Shown in pieces: positions 41,737 to 49,528 of a stretch of 64,000 nucleotides of DNA (position 1 is its first letter; each line of letters opens with the position of its first letter). The stretch covers positions 1 to 64,000 of the forward strand of contig JAEYAR010000101.1 of assembly GCA_023404715.1 (NCBI GenBank), given 5' to 3'. The notes below the pieces were generated by a model. It ran no database searches, was not told the origin of the DNA, and saw only the letters and a list, made by a program, of their open reading frames with translations. The position numbers were made by a program, and so were the translations under genes. The DNA comes from Bacillota bacterium (GTDB lineage Bacteria > Bacillota > Clostridia > Christensenellales > Aristaeellaceae).

Positions 41737-42324
41737 ATGAAACATGTCTATCTAATCGGCGATTCCATCCGTATGGGCTATGGGCCCTATGTGCGCGCGC
41801 TCCTTCAGGATGTAGCCAGCGTCGATTACCCCGGTGAAAACTGCCGCTTTACGCTCAATACGCTCTGCTTTTTGCACACGTGGGCAGAGCAGCTTCAGGG
41901 CGTTGATCCGGAGGAGATCGATCTAGTGCATTGGAACAACGGCCTGTGGGATGTCTGTCATTTCATGGGCGATCCGGAGCCCCTGACATCCCCCGCGCTC
42001 TACCGCGAGGCGCTGTCGCGCATCGCGCAGCGGATTCGCGTCGTCTTCCCCCGCGCACAAGTCGCCTTCGCCTTGACCACCGGCGTAGACGAAGGCCGCG
42101 CCAAGTACCAGCAGGGCATCATGATGCGTACGAACGCGCAGATCGCGCAGTATAATCGGATCGCGCGTGAAACCATGGATGGCCTTTCCATCCCTGTAAA
42201 TTCGCTGGATGCGTTTGCCGCCACGCTGCCGGACAGCCTGCATGAAGACTGGGTGCACTATACGCCGGAGGGATATACGCGCCTTGCCGCTCAGGTCGCC
42301 GGTTTCATCCGTGCCATGCTGTAA
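41737..42324 (+). CDS. SGNH/GDSL-family hydrolase (probable sugar O-acetylesterase)
   Basis: This is a 195-residue cytoplasmic protein with no signal peptide. Block I is IGDSIRMGYG, with the catalytic Ser in GDS. A WNNGLWD motif supplies the Asn of block III, and EDWVHYTPEGYTRLA holds the catalytic Asp and His of block V. These enzymes remove acetyl or other short acyl groups from carbohydrates. AAGGAG lies before the ATG. Its position between the binding protein and the GH130 gene suggests it deacetylates the imported oligosaccharide before phosphorolysis. Confidence 0.82.
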   Translation: MKHVYLIGDSIRMGYGPYVRALLQDVASVDYPGENCRFTLNTLCFLHTWAEQLQGVDPEEIDLVHWNNGLWDVCHFMGDPEPLTSPALYREALSRIAQRIRVVFPRAQVAFALTTGVDEGRAKYQQGIMMRTNAQIAQYNRIARETMDGLSIPVNSLDAFAATLPDSLHEDWVHYTPEGYTRLAAQVAGFIRAML

Positions 42325-42352
42325 AACAAATATCGCCCGAGGAGGTACCTTG

Positions 42353-43330
42353 ATGGAAAAGAACGCGCTTACGTCCCATCCTTGTATAACCCGGCACGCT
42401 CAAAATCCCGTGCTCACAAATAAAGACGTTCCTTACCCCAGCGATCTCGTCTTCAACGCGGGCGTCATCCGTCATGGCGACGGATACGCTATGGTGTTTC
42501 GTAACGATTACGGATACCTGGGCGGCTCCCGGTTTCAGGGCACCAATATCGGCCTGGCCCTGAGCCCGGACGGCCTGCGTTGGACGGTGGAGCCTGCGCC
42601 CATCCTTCACATGCAGGACGCGGAGATATCGCGCGCCTACGATCCGCGGCTGACCGTTATTGAGGACGTCATTTACATGACGTTCGCCGTCGATACACGG
42701 CACGGCCTGCGCGGGGCGATCGCCCGTACCGCGGACCTGCGCCATTTCGAAGTGCTCTCCATGACCGTTCCGGATAACCGGAACATGGTTCTCTTTCCGG
42801 AACGGATAGACGGCAAATTCATCCGCCTCGAGCGTCCTATGCCCGTCTACAGCCGCGGTGGAAAAGACCGCTTTGACATATGGATCAGCGAGAGTCCCGA
42901 CCTGGTCTATTGGGGAAACAGCAGGCTGCTCGCAGGGGTAGAGGACTTCCCTTTCGCGAACGATAAAATTGGCCCCGGCGCGCCGCCTATACGGACGCAT
43001 GCGGGCTGGCTGGTCGCCACGCATACGGTGGACATCGACCCCGCGCGTGGAAAGAACGGCTGGGAGGATCGCTGGACAAAGCGTTACTGCGCCGCCGTCA
43101 TGCTGCTGGATCTGGAGCGCCCCTGGCAGGTACGCGGCTGCAGCCGCGTGCCGCTCATCGCGCCGGAGGCGCCGTATGAGACGCAGACGGGCTTCCGCAC
43201 GCAGGTGGTCTTCCCGACGGGCATGCTGCGCATGGACGACGGCATCGTCCGCATCTATTACGGCGCGGCCGATACGGTGATCGCGCTTGCCACCGCGCAC
43301 GAGGACGACCTGATCGAACTATGTCTATAG
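42353..43330 (+). CDS. GH130-family glycoside phosphorylase/hydrolase (beta-mannoside type)
   Basis: This 325-residue five-bladed propeller enzyme has NPVLTNKDVP, FNAGVIRHGDGYAMVFR, AYDPRLTVIEDVIYMTF (the catalytic Asp region), VLFPERIDGKFIRLERPMP and YYGAADTVIALA. All are hallmark GH130 segments. GH130 members phosphorolyse beta-1,4-mannosyl or mannosyl-GlcNAc links to give mannose 1-phosphate, or hydrolyse beta-1,2-mannosides. Phosphorylases keep basic residues for phosphate; which subgroup this belongs to I cannot settle by eye. It is cytoplasmic and the last gene of the importer C operon. With the SGNH esterase it suggests use of acetylated manno-oligosaccharides or host/yeast mannosides. 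Confidence 0.88.
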   Translation: MEKNALTSHPCITRHAQNPVLTNKDVPYPSDLVFNAGVIRHGDGYAMVFRNDYGYLGGSRFQGTNIGLALSPDGLRWTVEPAPILHMQDAEISRAYDPRLTVIEDVIYMTFAVDTRHGLRGAIARTADLRHFEVLSMTVPDNRNMVLFPERIDGKFIRLERPMPVYSRGGKDRFDIWISESPDLVYWGNSRLLAGVEDFPFANDKIGPGAPPIRTHAGWLVATHTVDIDPARGKNGWEDRWTKRYCAAVMLLDLERPWQVRGCSRVPLIAPEAPYETQTGFRTQVVFPTGMLRMDDGIVRIYYGAADTVIALATAHEDDLIELCL

Positions 43331-43398
43331 CGGGCGTAACACACGCGTAGGGCCCGCCCTCCTGACACCCTTGCCGGCTCGCAGGCAGGGGGGTTCGA

Positions 43399-44760
43399 TC
43401 ATTCGGCAGCGCCTTGATGCACCCCAGCGGGCGGTTTTCGATCCAGGCGATTCAAATACAAAACGCATAGAACGATCGACCCCACGGATGCCAGCGGCGC
43501 CGCCAGTCCCATAGGATACAGGCTCTGCGCCGCCATGCGGCTGAAGAGAAAGGAGAGCGGGATGCGCAGCAGGAAGGTCGCCGCTAGGTTGTGCGCCATG
43601 CAAAATAGCGAACGGCCGCATCCACTTAAAAAGCCGTTCATGCAAAACACGAAGGCGACCAGCAGGCAGTCGAGCGCATAGCTGCGCAGATACTGCGACG
43701 CCATCGCTATGACGTCGGGCTTATCGGTAAACAGCGATACCAACGCGCCGGGGATGACCTGCGCCAGCGCGCAGGCGACTGCCCCGGCGGCGAGCGACAG
43801 ACCGATGCCCCAGCGCATGCAGGCCTTTGCCCGGGGATATTGCCCGGCCCCGACGTTCTGCGCGGTCATCGCGGCTACGGCGGCGCTAAAGGCGGAGGGC
43901 GGCAGCATGAGCAGGCCGATGAGCTTCTCGACTACGCCGACGGATGCGGAGGCGACCACGCCCATCCGGTTGATGATCATCGTGATGATGAGAAAGGAGA
44001 GGCTGACCAGCCCGTTTTGCAGCGCGGCGGGCAGGCCCAGCCGCAGCGTCTGCGTCGCCTTGCCCGCCGCAAAGCGCACGTCGCGAAGCGAAAACGCGAA
44101 GCCTACGCCGCGTACGCGCAAGTAAAACAGCGCCGCCACAAAGCTGATGCCCTGCGCGAGCACGGTCGCCGCCGCCGCGCCCGCTGCGCCCATGTGAAAA
44201 CCGGCCACCAGCACGAAATCCATCACGACGTTCACCGCACAGGCGATGCCAACGAAGTATAGCGGCGTCTTGGAATCGCCCAGGCCGCGCAGGATTGCGG
44301 CGACGACGTTATACCCCACGATGAAGACGACGCCAGCGGAGCAGGTCATCACATACGCGCGCGTGCCTGCCACCGCCACTTCCGGCGCTTGCATCGCGCC
44401 GACGATGACGTCGCAAAGCGAGAGCATAAGCGCCGTCGTCGCGGCGGCCAGCGCGGCAAAGAGCACGATAGACGTGCCGAGCGTCTTGGCCAGGTCGCGC
44501 TCCAGCCGGGCGCCGAAATATTGTCCCATGAGCACCGTCGTACCGGTCGTAATGCCCAGCACGATGTTCGTGACCATGCTCATCACCTGGCTGCCGGTCG
44601 AGACGGCCGAAACGGCCGCCGTATCTGCAAAGCGGCCAACGACAAACAGATCGACCGCGCCGTAGAGCACCTGCAACAGGCTTGCGAGCATGAACGGAAA
44701 TGCAAAGCGGACGAGCGATTTGGAAACGCTCCCTTCGATGAGCGAGCGAGGTTTCATCAT
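43399..44760 (-). CDS. MATE-family efflux transporter
   Basis: This 453-residue, twelve-helix exporter is of the MATE (DinF/NorM-like) family. The opening FAFPFMLASLLQVLYGAVDLFVVGRF and the GQYFGARLERDLAKTLGT and GLGDSKTPLYF motifs are typical, and the two halves repeat the pattern. MATE proteins export drugs or metabolites using sodium or proton gradients. It has a 17-base-spaced consensus promoter. Its leader of about 130 bases contains a hairpin-plus-T6 terminator, so expression is probably controlled by attenuation. It converges on the GH130 gene. The cargo is unknown. Confidence 0.92.
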   Translation of the reverse strand: MMKPRSLIEGSVSKSLVRFAFPFMLASLLQVLYGAVDLFVVGRFADTAAVSAVSTGSQVMSMVTNIVLGITTGTTVLMGQYFGARLERDLAKTLGTSIVLFAALAAATTALMLSLCDVIVGAMQAPEVAVAGTRAYVMTCSAGVVFIVGYNVVAAILRGLGDSKTPLYFVGIACAVNVVMDFVLVAGFHMGAAGAAAATVLAQGISFVAALFYLRVRGVGFAFSLRDVRFAAGKATQTLRLGLPAALQNGLVSLSFLIITMIINRMGVVASASVGVVEKLIGLLMLPPSAFSAAVAAMTAQNVGAGQYPRAKACMRWGIGLSLAAGAVACALAQVIPGALVSLFTDKPDVIAMASQYLRSYALDCLLVAFVFCMNGFLSGCGRSLFCMAHNLAATFLLRIPLSFLFSRMAAQSLYPMGLAAPLASVGSIVLCVLYLNRLDRKPPAGVHQGAAE

Positions 44761-44803
44761 TTGGCATCTCTCCTTCTATTTTTATCGCTTTCCTGTTTTT
44801 CGC

Positions 44804-44887
44804 AACAAAAAACCGGATAAGCCGACAGTTTCCCGTCATCTTATCCGGCATCAGCGCGTGGGAATGCAAAGCTGACCCTCCGATGTG
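44804..44887 (-). promoter_or_regulatory. Structured leader with terminator before the MATE gene (attenuator or riboswitch candidate)
   Basis: On the minus strand the leader runs from about 44887. A first hairpin pairs TCAGC with GCTGA around a loop containing TTTGCATTC. A second pairs CCGGATAAG with CTTATCCGG (44812-44848) and runs straight into TTTTTTGTTGCG, a full intrinsic terminator 45 bases before the start codon. The ligand or trigger is not recognisable; it does not match a riboswitch class I know. Confidence 0.65.
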
Positions 44888-44893
44888 ATGTGT

Positions 44894-44922
44894 ATTATAG
44901 GCGGGATTTTCCCGCTTGTCAA
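44894..44922 (-). promoter_or_regulatory. Perfect consensus promoter of the MATE gene with a spacer palindrome
   Basis: TTGACA (44917-44922), a 17-base spacer and TATAAT (44894-44899) lie on the minus strand. The spacer holds GCGGGA-TTT-TCCCGC (44901-44915), and GCCCG-N5-CGGGC lies just upstream (44923-44937). Overlapping TTGTCA on the plus strand (44916-44921) may serve the divergent small gene. A perfect promoter with inverted repeats inside suggests tight repression. Confidence 0.85.
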
Positions 44923-44967
44923 GCCCGGCATGCGGGCATACTGAAGATGGACAAAGGAGATGATACG

Positions 44968-45204
44968 ATGAAACAGACGCCTGCAGAGCCGGAAACCCAA
45001 GAGCAGCTCGATCCGTTTTACGACACGGAAAAGGTCGCCTCTACCACGGAGTGCACAGGCCTTTCCCCCGCCGCCGTATTATCGGACGAAGAGGCGGAAT
45101 CCTATGCGGAGCTTTACGCAGTGCACAGGCAAAAGCCCGTCGTGAACGAACAGGAGTATACCCATGGCGGCCGCTTCGCAGCGGACAAGCGCAAGAAGCA
45201 CTGA
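44968..45204 (+). CDS. Small conserved-looking hypothetical protein, 78 residues
   Basis: It starts MKQTPAEPETQEQLDPFY, with AAGGAG 8 bases upstream, and ends HGGRFAADKRKKH. It is acidic in the middle, has no membrane or signal segment and contains a central TECTGLSPAAVLSDEEAESYAELY. I recall short Clostridial proteins with a similar ATECTG and ESY-LY pattern but cannot name a family. The good ribosome site and the terminator at 45214 support a real gene. It shares its promoter region with the MATE gene in the opposite direction. Confidence 0.7.
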   Translation: MKQTPAEPETQEQLDPFYDTEKVASTTECTGLSPAAVLSDEEAESYAELYAVHRQKPVVNEQEYTHGGRFAADKRKKH

Positions 45205-45213
45205 TGCCACTCG

Positions 45214-45239
45214 AAAAGCCAGCCTGTCGGCTGGCTTTT
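45214..45239. terminator. Bidirectional terminator
   Basis: AAAAGCCAGCC and GGCTGGCTTTT pair perfectly around TGTC, with A and T runs built into the arms. It ends both the small plus-strand gene and the XRE gene on the minus strand. Confidence 0.85.
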
Positions 45240-45256
45240 ATAATGCGATTTGCGCT

Positions 45257-45511
45257 TTAGGGTTCCAGATTGTTTTCAGCAAACAGGGGTGACGCAAAAA
45301 ATTCCGATAGGTCAATCTCGAGCCCCTGACACATTTCATGAATGACACGCAGTTTCACGGAACCATAAGCACAGTTAAACACATTGCCAATGGTCGACTT
45401 GGGAACGCCGCTTTTCATGCAGAGCTGATACTGCGTCATATGCTTCTCCCGAAGCAGGTCTTGCAACCGCTGGCTGACCGATTCACTCAGTTTCATCTCA
45501 TTACCGTCCAT
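45257..45511 (-). CDS. XRE-family helix-turn-helix protein
   Basis: This is a protein of about 84 residues made almost entirely of an XRE/Cro-type helix-turn-helix: LQDLLREKHMTQYQLCMKSGVPKSTIGNVFN, then VIHEMCQGLEIDLSEFF. The start is uncertain. The ATG at 45511 has AGGCGG about 10 bases upstream; an ATG at 45496 (MKLSES) is also plausible. It is likely a small DNA-binding repressor. The partner or target is unknown; the MATE/small-gene promoter with its inverted repeats is 0.6 kb away and is one candidate. Confidence 0.8.
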   Translation of the reverse strand: MDGNEMKLSESVSQRLQDLLREKHMTQYQLCMKSGVPKSTIGNVFNCAYGSVKLRVIHEMCQGLEIDLSEFFASPLFAENNLEP

Positions 45512-45600
45512 GCCATCTATTCCCGCCTGAAGGAAAAGACCCTTCAACGAGATACCCGGATTTCATAATCTGTGTTTAATCTATAACTTTCATATTCCGC

Positions 45601-46785
45601 TTACTTATTTCCCGCATAAGTGCTGCTCACGTCTGCAAATACGGCATTTCCTGCCTCCGAAGGCTTATAACGGGAGGAGGCCGCACGCTTCATCAGCTCT
45701 TCGTAGAATAGGTCCTCGTCAAGCGGAATGCCGACTTCGTGCCCCAGGAAGGCCGACAGATGCATGGCGTTGGATAGCGTCAGTCCGTTGATGCCCTCGC
45801 GGCCGTTCGCGACGAGCGGCGTGCCGCGCAGGATGGCGCCGCCCCAGGCGTTGATGACCCCCACGTGCTGCGGGTTCTGTCCGTCTGTCTTTATTTCAAC
45901 CTCGTGGCAGGGCATGGTCGCAAAGGGCTTTTGGTTTTCCTTCGACCAGTCCGGCTCGGATACGTCGAACGCCAGCACGGACAGCTGATCGTTTTCGATG
46001 ACGATCTTCGCCTGATCCAGCTGCACCTCAAAGCGGTTGGTGCCGTGCGCGTCGCCGGTGGTCGTGACGAACACGCCCGTCGCCCCGTTCGCATATTCCA
46101 GGTAAGCCGTCACGTCATCCTCTACCTCGATGTTGTGCCACTGCCCGTATCGAAGATGGGCTTGCACCTTCACCGGCATACCGCAGATCCACTGCAGCAG
46201 GTCCAGTTGGTGCGGGCACTGGTTGAGCAGCACGCCGCCCCCTTCGCCCGCCCAGGTTGCCCGCCAATTGCCCGAATCGTAATATGCCTGGGGGCGGTAC
46301 CAGTCGGTGATGATCCAATTGGCGCGGCGGAGCTGACCATACCGGCCGGACTGGACCAGTTCGCGCATCTTGCGATAGACGCAGTTGGTGCGCTGGTTGA
46401 ACATCAACCCAAAGACCGTTTCCGGATGGCGGTCCGCTTCTGCGTTCATCTCCCGAACCTGACGGGTGTAGACGCCCGCGGGCTTCTCCACCATCACGTG
46501 AATGCCGCGTCGCATGCATTCGATGGCGTAGCGCGGGTGGTCGTAGTGGGGCACGCAGACCAGGCAGGCCTCGATCCTGCCGCTGTCCAGCATCGCGACG
46601 GCGTCGCTGAAATACGTGAGCGTGTCCGAAAGGTTCTCCTTAGCCCAGGCCAGGCGGTCAGGGTTATTATCCGCCGCGGCGACGAGCTCGAAATCGGGGC
46701 ACAGGCCTTTTAAGAAGCTGCGGGCATGGCCCGAGCCCATGTTGCCGATGCCGATGATACCTACCTTGATCTTTTTCTGCGTCAT
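45601..46785 (-). CDS. Gfo/Idh/MocA-family oxidoreductase (importer D operon)
   Basis: This 394-residue NAD(P)-dependent dehydrogenase starts MTQKKIKVGIIGIGNMGSGHARS, with GGGAGG 9 bases upstream. The Rossmann motif is GIGNMG, the family motif is VMVEKPAG, and the catalytic region contains LLNQCPHQLDLLQWICG. Members oxidise sugar or cyclitol hydroxyls (inositol, glucose-fructose, 3-OH of glycosides). It is the last gene of the importer D operon, directly after the TIM-barrel gene. A dehydrogenase paired with such a barrel recalls both inositol catabolism (IolG with IolE/IolI) and the 3-keto-glycoside route, in which oxidation precedes non-hydrolytic cleavage. Confidence 0.9.
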   Translation of the reverse strand: MTQKKIKVGIIGIGNMGSGHARSFLKGLCPDFELVAAADNNPDRLAWAKENLSDTLTYFSDAVAMLDSGRIEACLVCVPHYDHPRYAIECMRRGIHVMVEKPAGVYTRQVREMNAEADRHPETVFGLMFNQRTNCVYRKMRELVQSGRYGQLRRANWIITDWYRPQAYYDSGNWRATWAGEGGGVLLNQCPHQLDLLQWICGMPVKVQAHLRYGQWHNIEVEDDVTAYLEYANGATGVFVTTTGDAHGTNRFEVQLDQAKIVIENDQLSVLAFDVSEPDWSKENQKPFATMPCHEVEIKTDGQNPQHVGVINAWGGAILRGTPLVANGREGINGLTLSNAMHLSAFLGHEVGIPLDEDLFYEELMKRAASSRYKPSEAGNAVFADVSSTYAGNK

Positions 46786-46828
46786 GGTATTCCCTCCCGC
46801 CGCGTTTCCGGCGCCTGATGAATCGGTG

Positions 46829-47671
46829 TTACAGCAGCTCTCGAAGCGCCGAGCAGGCCGCGTCAAAGGCCGCGTCGCTGCTTGGGTAGCGATAGAGGCC
46901 GATATGGCTCTTCTCTTCGACCTGTTCAAGGTTCTTCAGGCCGTCAAATACGTTCAAATGAGGCTCCACGGTCGCAACGCGGCCGCCCTGAGCGCGGTAG
47001 GCGTCCAATATCCGCTTTACCTGGCCGATGCCCTTACCCGCAGGTACGACGCTGCCATCCGCCAGCGCGTCCTTGATGTGCAGGTACTTGATGCGCGGGG
47101 CGAGCAGTTCCCAGGCCGCCCAGGTATCCTGGCCGCACTGCACAAAGTTAGCGGGATCGAACACGCCCTGCAAGCCGGGCAACGCCCGCAAAATCTCCGC
47201 GCAGCGCGCGGCCGTATCGCCGTAAATCCCCTTCTCGTTCTCGTGGCATAGGGCGACGCCGGCGCCCTCGGCCGCGCGCAGCATCTCGCCCAGGCGGTCG
47301 AGAACGGCCTGGCGGTAGTCCTCCGGCCGCTTCCCAGCCGGGATGTAAAACGAGAACATCCGGATATGCGCAGCGCCCAATGTCTGCGCGAGCTCCAACG
47401 TATGGCGCAATTGATCCAGATGCGCGGCGAAGTCGTCCTGTTCGACGTCGATCTTGCCGATCGGCGAGCCGATGGACCACACAACGAGCCCCGCGTCGTC
47501 GAGCTTTGCGCGTACCTCGCGCGCCTTCTCTATCGTAATAGAGGCAATATTCTCCCCGTCCACGCCGCGGATTTCAAGGCCCTGCAGCCCGTTGCGCCGC
47601 ATCGCGGCGATTTGCCCGTCGATCAGGGAGCTTGCCTCGTCCGCAAAAGCATATAGCTTCATCGTTTCCAT
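46829..47671 (-). CDS. Sugar phosphate isomerase/epimerase-like TIM-barrel protein (importer D operon)
   Basis: This 280-residue protein opens METMKLYAFADEASSLIDGQ, with GAGG 7 bases upstream. Barrel motifs are LQGLEIRGVDG, ALCHENEKGIYGDT, GVFDPANFVQCGQ, YLHIKDAL and TVEPHLNV; the Glu, Asp, His and Glu among these are expected metal ligands. The family is xylose-isomerase-like (AP endonuclease 2), with IolE, epimerase and C-glycoside lyase relatives. It sits 15 bases after the second permease and 43 bases before the Gfo/Idh/MocA gene, so the two enzymes probably act in sequence on the imported compound. Confidence 0.83.
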   Translation of the reverse strand: METMKLYAFADEASSLIDGQIAAMRRNGLQGLEIRGVDGENIASITIEKAREVRAKLDDAGLVVWSIGSPIGKIDVEQDDFAAHLDQLRHTLELAQTLGAAHIRMFSFYIPAGKRPEDYRQAVLDRLGEMLRAAEGAGVALCHENEKGIYGDTAARCAEILRALPGLQGVFDPANFVQCGQDTWAAWELLAPRIKYLHIKDALADGSVVPAGKGIGQVKRILDAYRAQGGRVATVEPHLNVFDGLKNLEQVEEKSHIGLYRYPSSDAAFDAACSALRELL

Positions 47672-47686
47672 CGTCCGGCCTCCTCA

Positions 47687-48559
47687 TCAGCCCTTCAGGC
47701 CCTGAATGCTGATGCCCTCCACCAGCTGCTTTTGAAAGAAGAAAAAGATGATCAGGATCGGCACCAGCGAGAGCACCGACATCGCGAACGTCGCGCCAAA
47801 GTCCGTGCCGGCGCTGTCGGAGAAGAGCTTGAGCGCGTAAGCGACGGTGTACGTCTGCGGCGCGTTCAGGTAGAGCAGCGAGCCCATGAAGTCGCCCCAG
47901 GTATTGATGAAGGTCAGGATGCCGACCGTCACCACAGCGGGAATGATCATCGGCAACAAGATGCGCGCGAAGATACCGTACCAGCTGCACCCGTCGATGG
48001 TCGCCGCCTCGTCCATATCGCGCGGAATGCCGCGGACGAACTGCATCACCAGGAAGATGTCGAACGCGCTGCCGAAGAAGGCCGGCACGGTGAGCGGCAG
48101 ATAGGTTCCTACCCAGCCGATCTGGTTGAAGAGGATGAAGCGCGGGATCATCATCACCTGGCTGGGCAGCATCATGGTGACGATCATGGCCACGAACCAG
48201 AATTTGCGTCCCGGGAAGCGCAGGCGCGCCAGGCCGAAGGCCACCGCCGCCGCCGACAGCGACGCGCCGACGGTGGACAGCACGGCGATGAAGAGCGAGT
48301 TCTTGAAGTAGACCCCAAAGCTCAGCCCGGCGAAGCCGCGCCAGCCGTTGATGTAGTTCTCGATCGTAAAGTGCTCCGGGATCAGATTGCCGACCGTGGT
48401 GAAGATCTCCGCGTTCGGCTTGAAAGACGAGGAGAGCATCCAGATCAGCGGGTAGAGCATCGCAATGCTCGCGATCGTCACCAGCACGTGGTAGACGATG
48501 TTCAGGATTGTTTTTCTGCGCTTTACGCTGTGCGTGCGCGTAGGCATCGTCGTCGTCAT
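47687..48559 (-). CDS. Carbohydrate ABC transporter permease, MalG/CUT1 type (importer D)
   Basis: This 290-residue permease starts MTTTMPTRTHSVKRRK, with GGAGGGG 7 bases upstream and one base after the stop of its partner. The EAA loop is MDEAATIDGCSWYGIFARILLP, and the end QKQLVEGISIQGLKG is the standard MalG-like CUT1 ending, different from the LplC ending of the other four importers. Importer D therefore belongs to the ordinary CUT1 branch (MalEFG-like). Typical substrates are di- and oligosaccharides. Confidence 0.92.
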   Translation of the reverse strand: MTTTMPTRTHSVKRRKTILNIVYHVLVTIASIAMLYPLIWMLSSSFKPNAEIFTTVGNLIPEHFTIENYINGWRGFAGLSFGVYFKNSLFIAVLSTVGASLSAAAVAFGLARLRFPGRKFWFVAMIVTMMLPSQVMMIPRFILFNQIGWVGTYLPLTVPAFFGSAFDIFLVMQFVRGIPRDMDEAATIDGCSWYGIFARILLPMIIPAVVTVGILTFINTWGDFMGSLLYLNAPQTYTVAYALKLFSDSAGTDFGATFAMSVLSLVPILIIFFFFQKQLVEGISIQGLKG

Positions 48560-48560
48560 C

Positions 48561-49460
48561 TTACTTCCCCTCCGATTCATAGTAGACCCACGCCGTGGAG
48601 GAGCGGAAAATCAGGGCGGTAAAGGCGGCGATCACCAGCAGCATGAACCAGGCCATCGCGCTGCCGTAGCCCATCTCATAGTAGGTAAAGGCTCGGTTGT
48701 AAAGGTGCACGCCGTAATACAGCGTGGTATTGAGCGGCTTGCCCTGGGTGATCAGATAGCTGGAGTTGAACGCCTGGAAAGCGCCGATGGTCTGGTTGAT
48801 AAGGTTGAAGAAAAAGATCGGGGTGATCATCGGCAGCACGATCTTAAAAAACCGCCGCACGGGGCCCGCGCCGTCCACGATGGCAGCCTCGTGATAGCTC
48901 TGGGGCACGTTTTTAAGCGCCGCAAGGAAGATCAGCATCGAGCTGCCGAACTGCCACACGCCCAGGGCGATCAGCACGCCCAGCGCTGTGTCGGGGTTCG
49001 CCAGCCACTTCACCGGCTCCATGCCGAACAGCGCGGTGATCTGGTTGATCGCGCCGTTGTAGGAAAAGAGCTGCTTCCAGGTCAGCGCCACGGCCACGCT
49101 GCCGCCCATCAGCGAAGGGATGTAAAAGGATGCGCGGTAAATCGGGGTCGCCTTCGTCACGCGCGAAAGGATTAGCGCCACGCCGAGCGATACCAGCAGC
49201 TTGATCGGCACCTGGATGAAGGCGAACTTGAACGTGACCCAAAAAGACTTCCAAAAATATTTATCCTCAAAAAACATCCGTTTGAAGTTGCCAAACCCGA
49301 TCCACTTGGGCGCCGACAGCACGTTGTAATCCGTAAAAGCCAGGTAAAGCGAGGTAAAGAAGGGGATCATAGTGAACGCGAACAAGCCGATGATGAAGGG
49401 GGCGATGAACACGTAGCCGGCCACCTTCTCTTGCCCCAGCGTCCTGCTCAGTTTCCGCAT
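48561..49460 (-). CDS. Carbohydrate ABC transporter permease, MalF/CUT1 type (importer D)
   Basis: This 299-residue permease starts MRKLSRTLGQEKVAGYVFIAPF, with AAGGAG upstream. It has the CUT1 features FIIGLFAFTMIPFFTSLYLAFTDYN, a domain of six helices and the EAA loop HEAAIVDGAGPVRRFFKIVLP. It pairs with the MalG-type protein encoded one base downstream. The hairpin at 49476-49508 separates it from the binding-protein gene. Confidence 0.92.
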   Translation of the reverse strand: MRKLSRTLGQEKVAGYVFIAPFIIGLFAFTMIPFFTSLYLAFTDYNVLSAPKWIGFGNFKRMFFEDKYFWKSFWVTFKFAFIQVPIKLLVSLGVALILSRVTKATPIYRASFYIPSLMGGSVAVALTWKQLFSYNGAINQITALFGMEPVKWLANPDTALGVLIALGVWQFGSSMLIFLAALKNVPQSYHEAAIVDGAGPVRRFFKIVLPMITPIFFFNLINQTIGAFQAFNSSYLITQGKPLNTTLYYGVHLYNRAFTYYEMGYGSAMAWFMLLVIAAFTALIFRSSTAWVYYESEGK

Positions 49461-49475
49461 GGTATTTCACTCCTT

Positions 49476-49508
49476 AAAAAAGGGAGGCCGCCGCACGGGC
49501 GGCCTCCC
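49476..49508 (-). terminator. Partial terminator between binding protein and permeases (importer D)
   Basis: GGGAGGCCGCC and GGCGGCCTCCC pair over 11 bp around a five-base loop. On the minus strand this is followed by TTTTTT and then AAGGAG of the permease gene. It probably makes the permease transcript rarer than that of the binding protein. Confidence 0.8.
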
Positions 49509-49528
49509 CTGAGCCGTTTGGGTCGTTA

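Noticed and set aside
43331..43398. GC-rich hairpin candidate between the GH130 and MATE genes
   Set aside because: The stem CCCTTGCC/GGCAGGGG has a mismatch and no T-run in either direction; a convergent terminator here is likely in principle but not shown.
44804..44887. Assignment of the MATE leader to a fluoride, guanidine, ZTP, preQ1 or THF riboswitch
   Set aside because: I compared the conserved cores from memory and none fits. The leader is reported only as an unassigned attenuator candidate.
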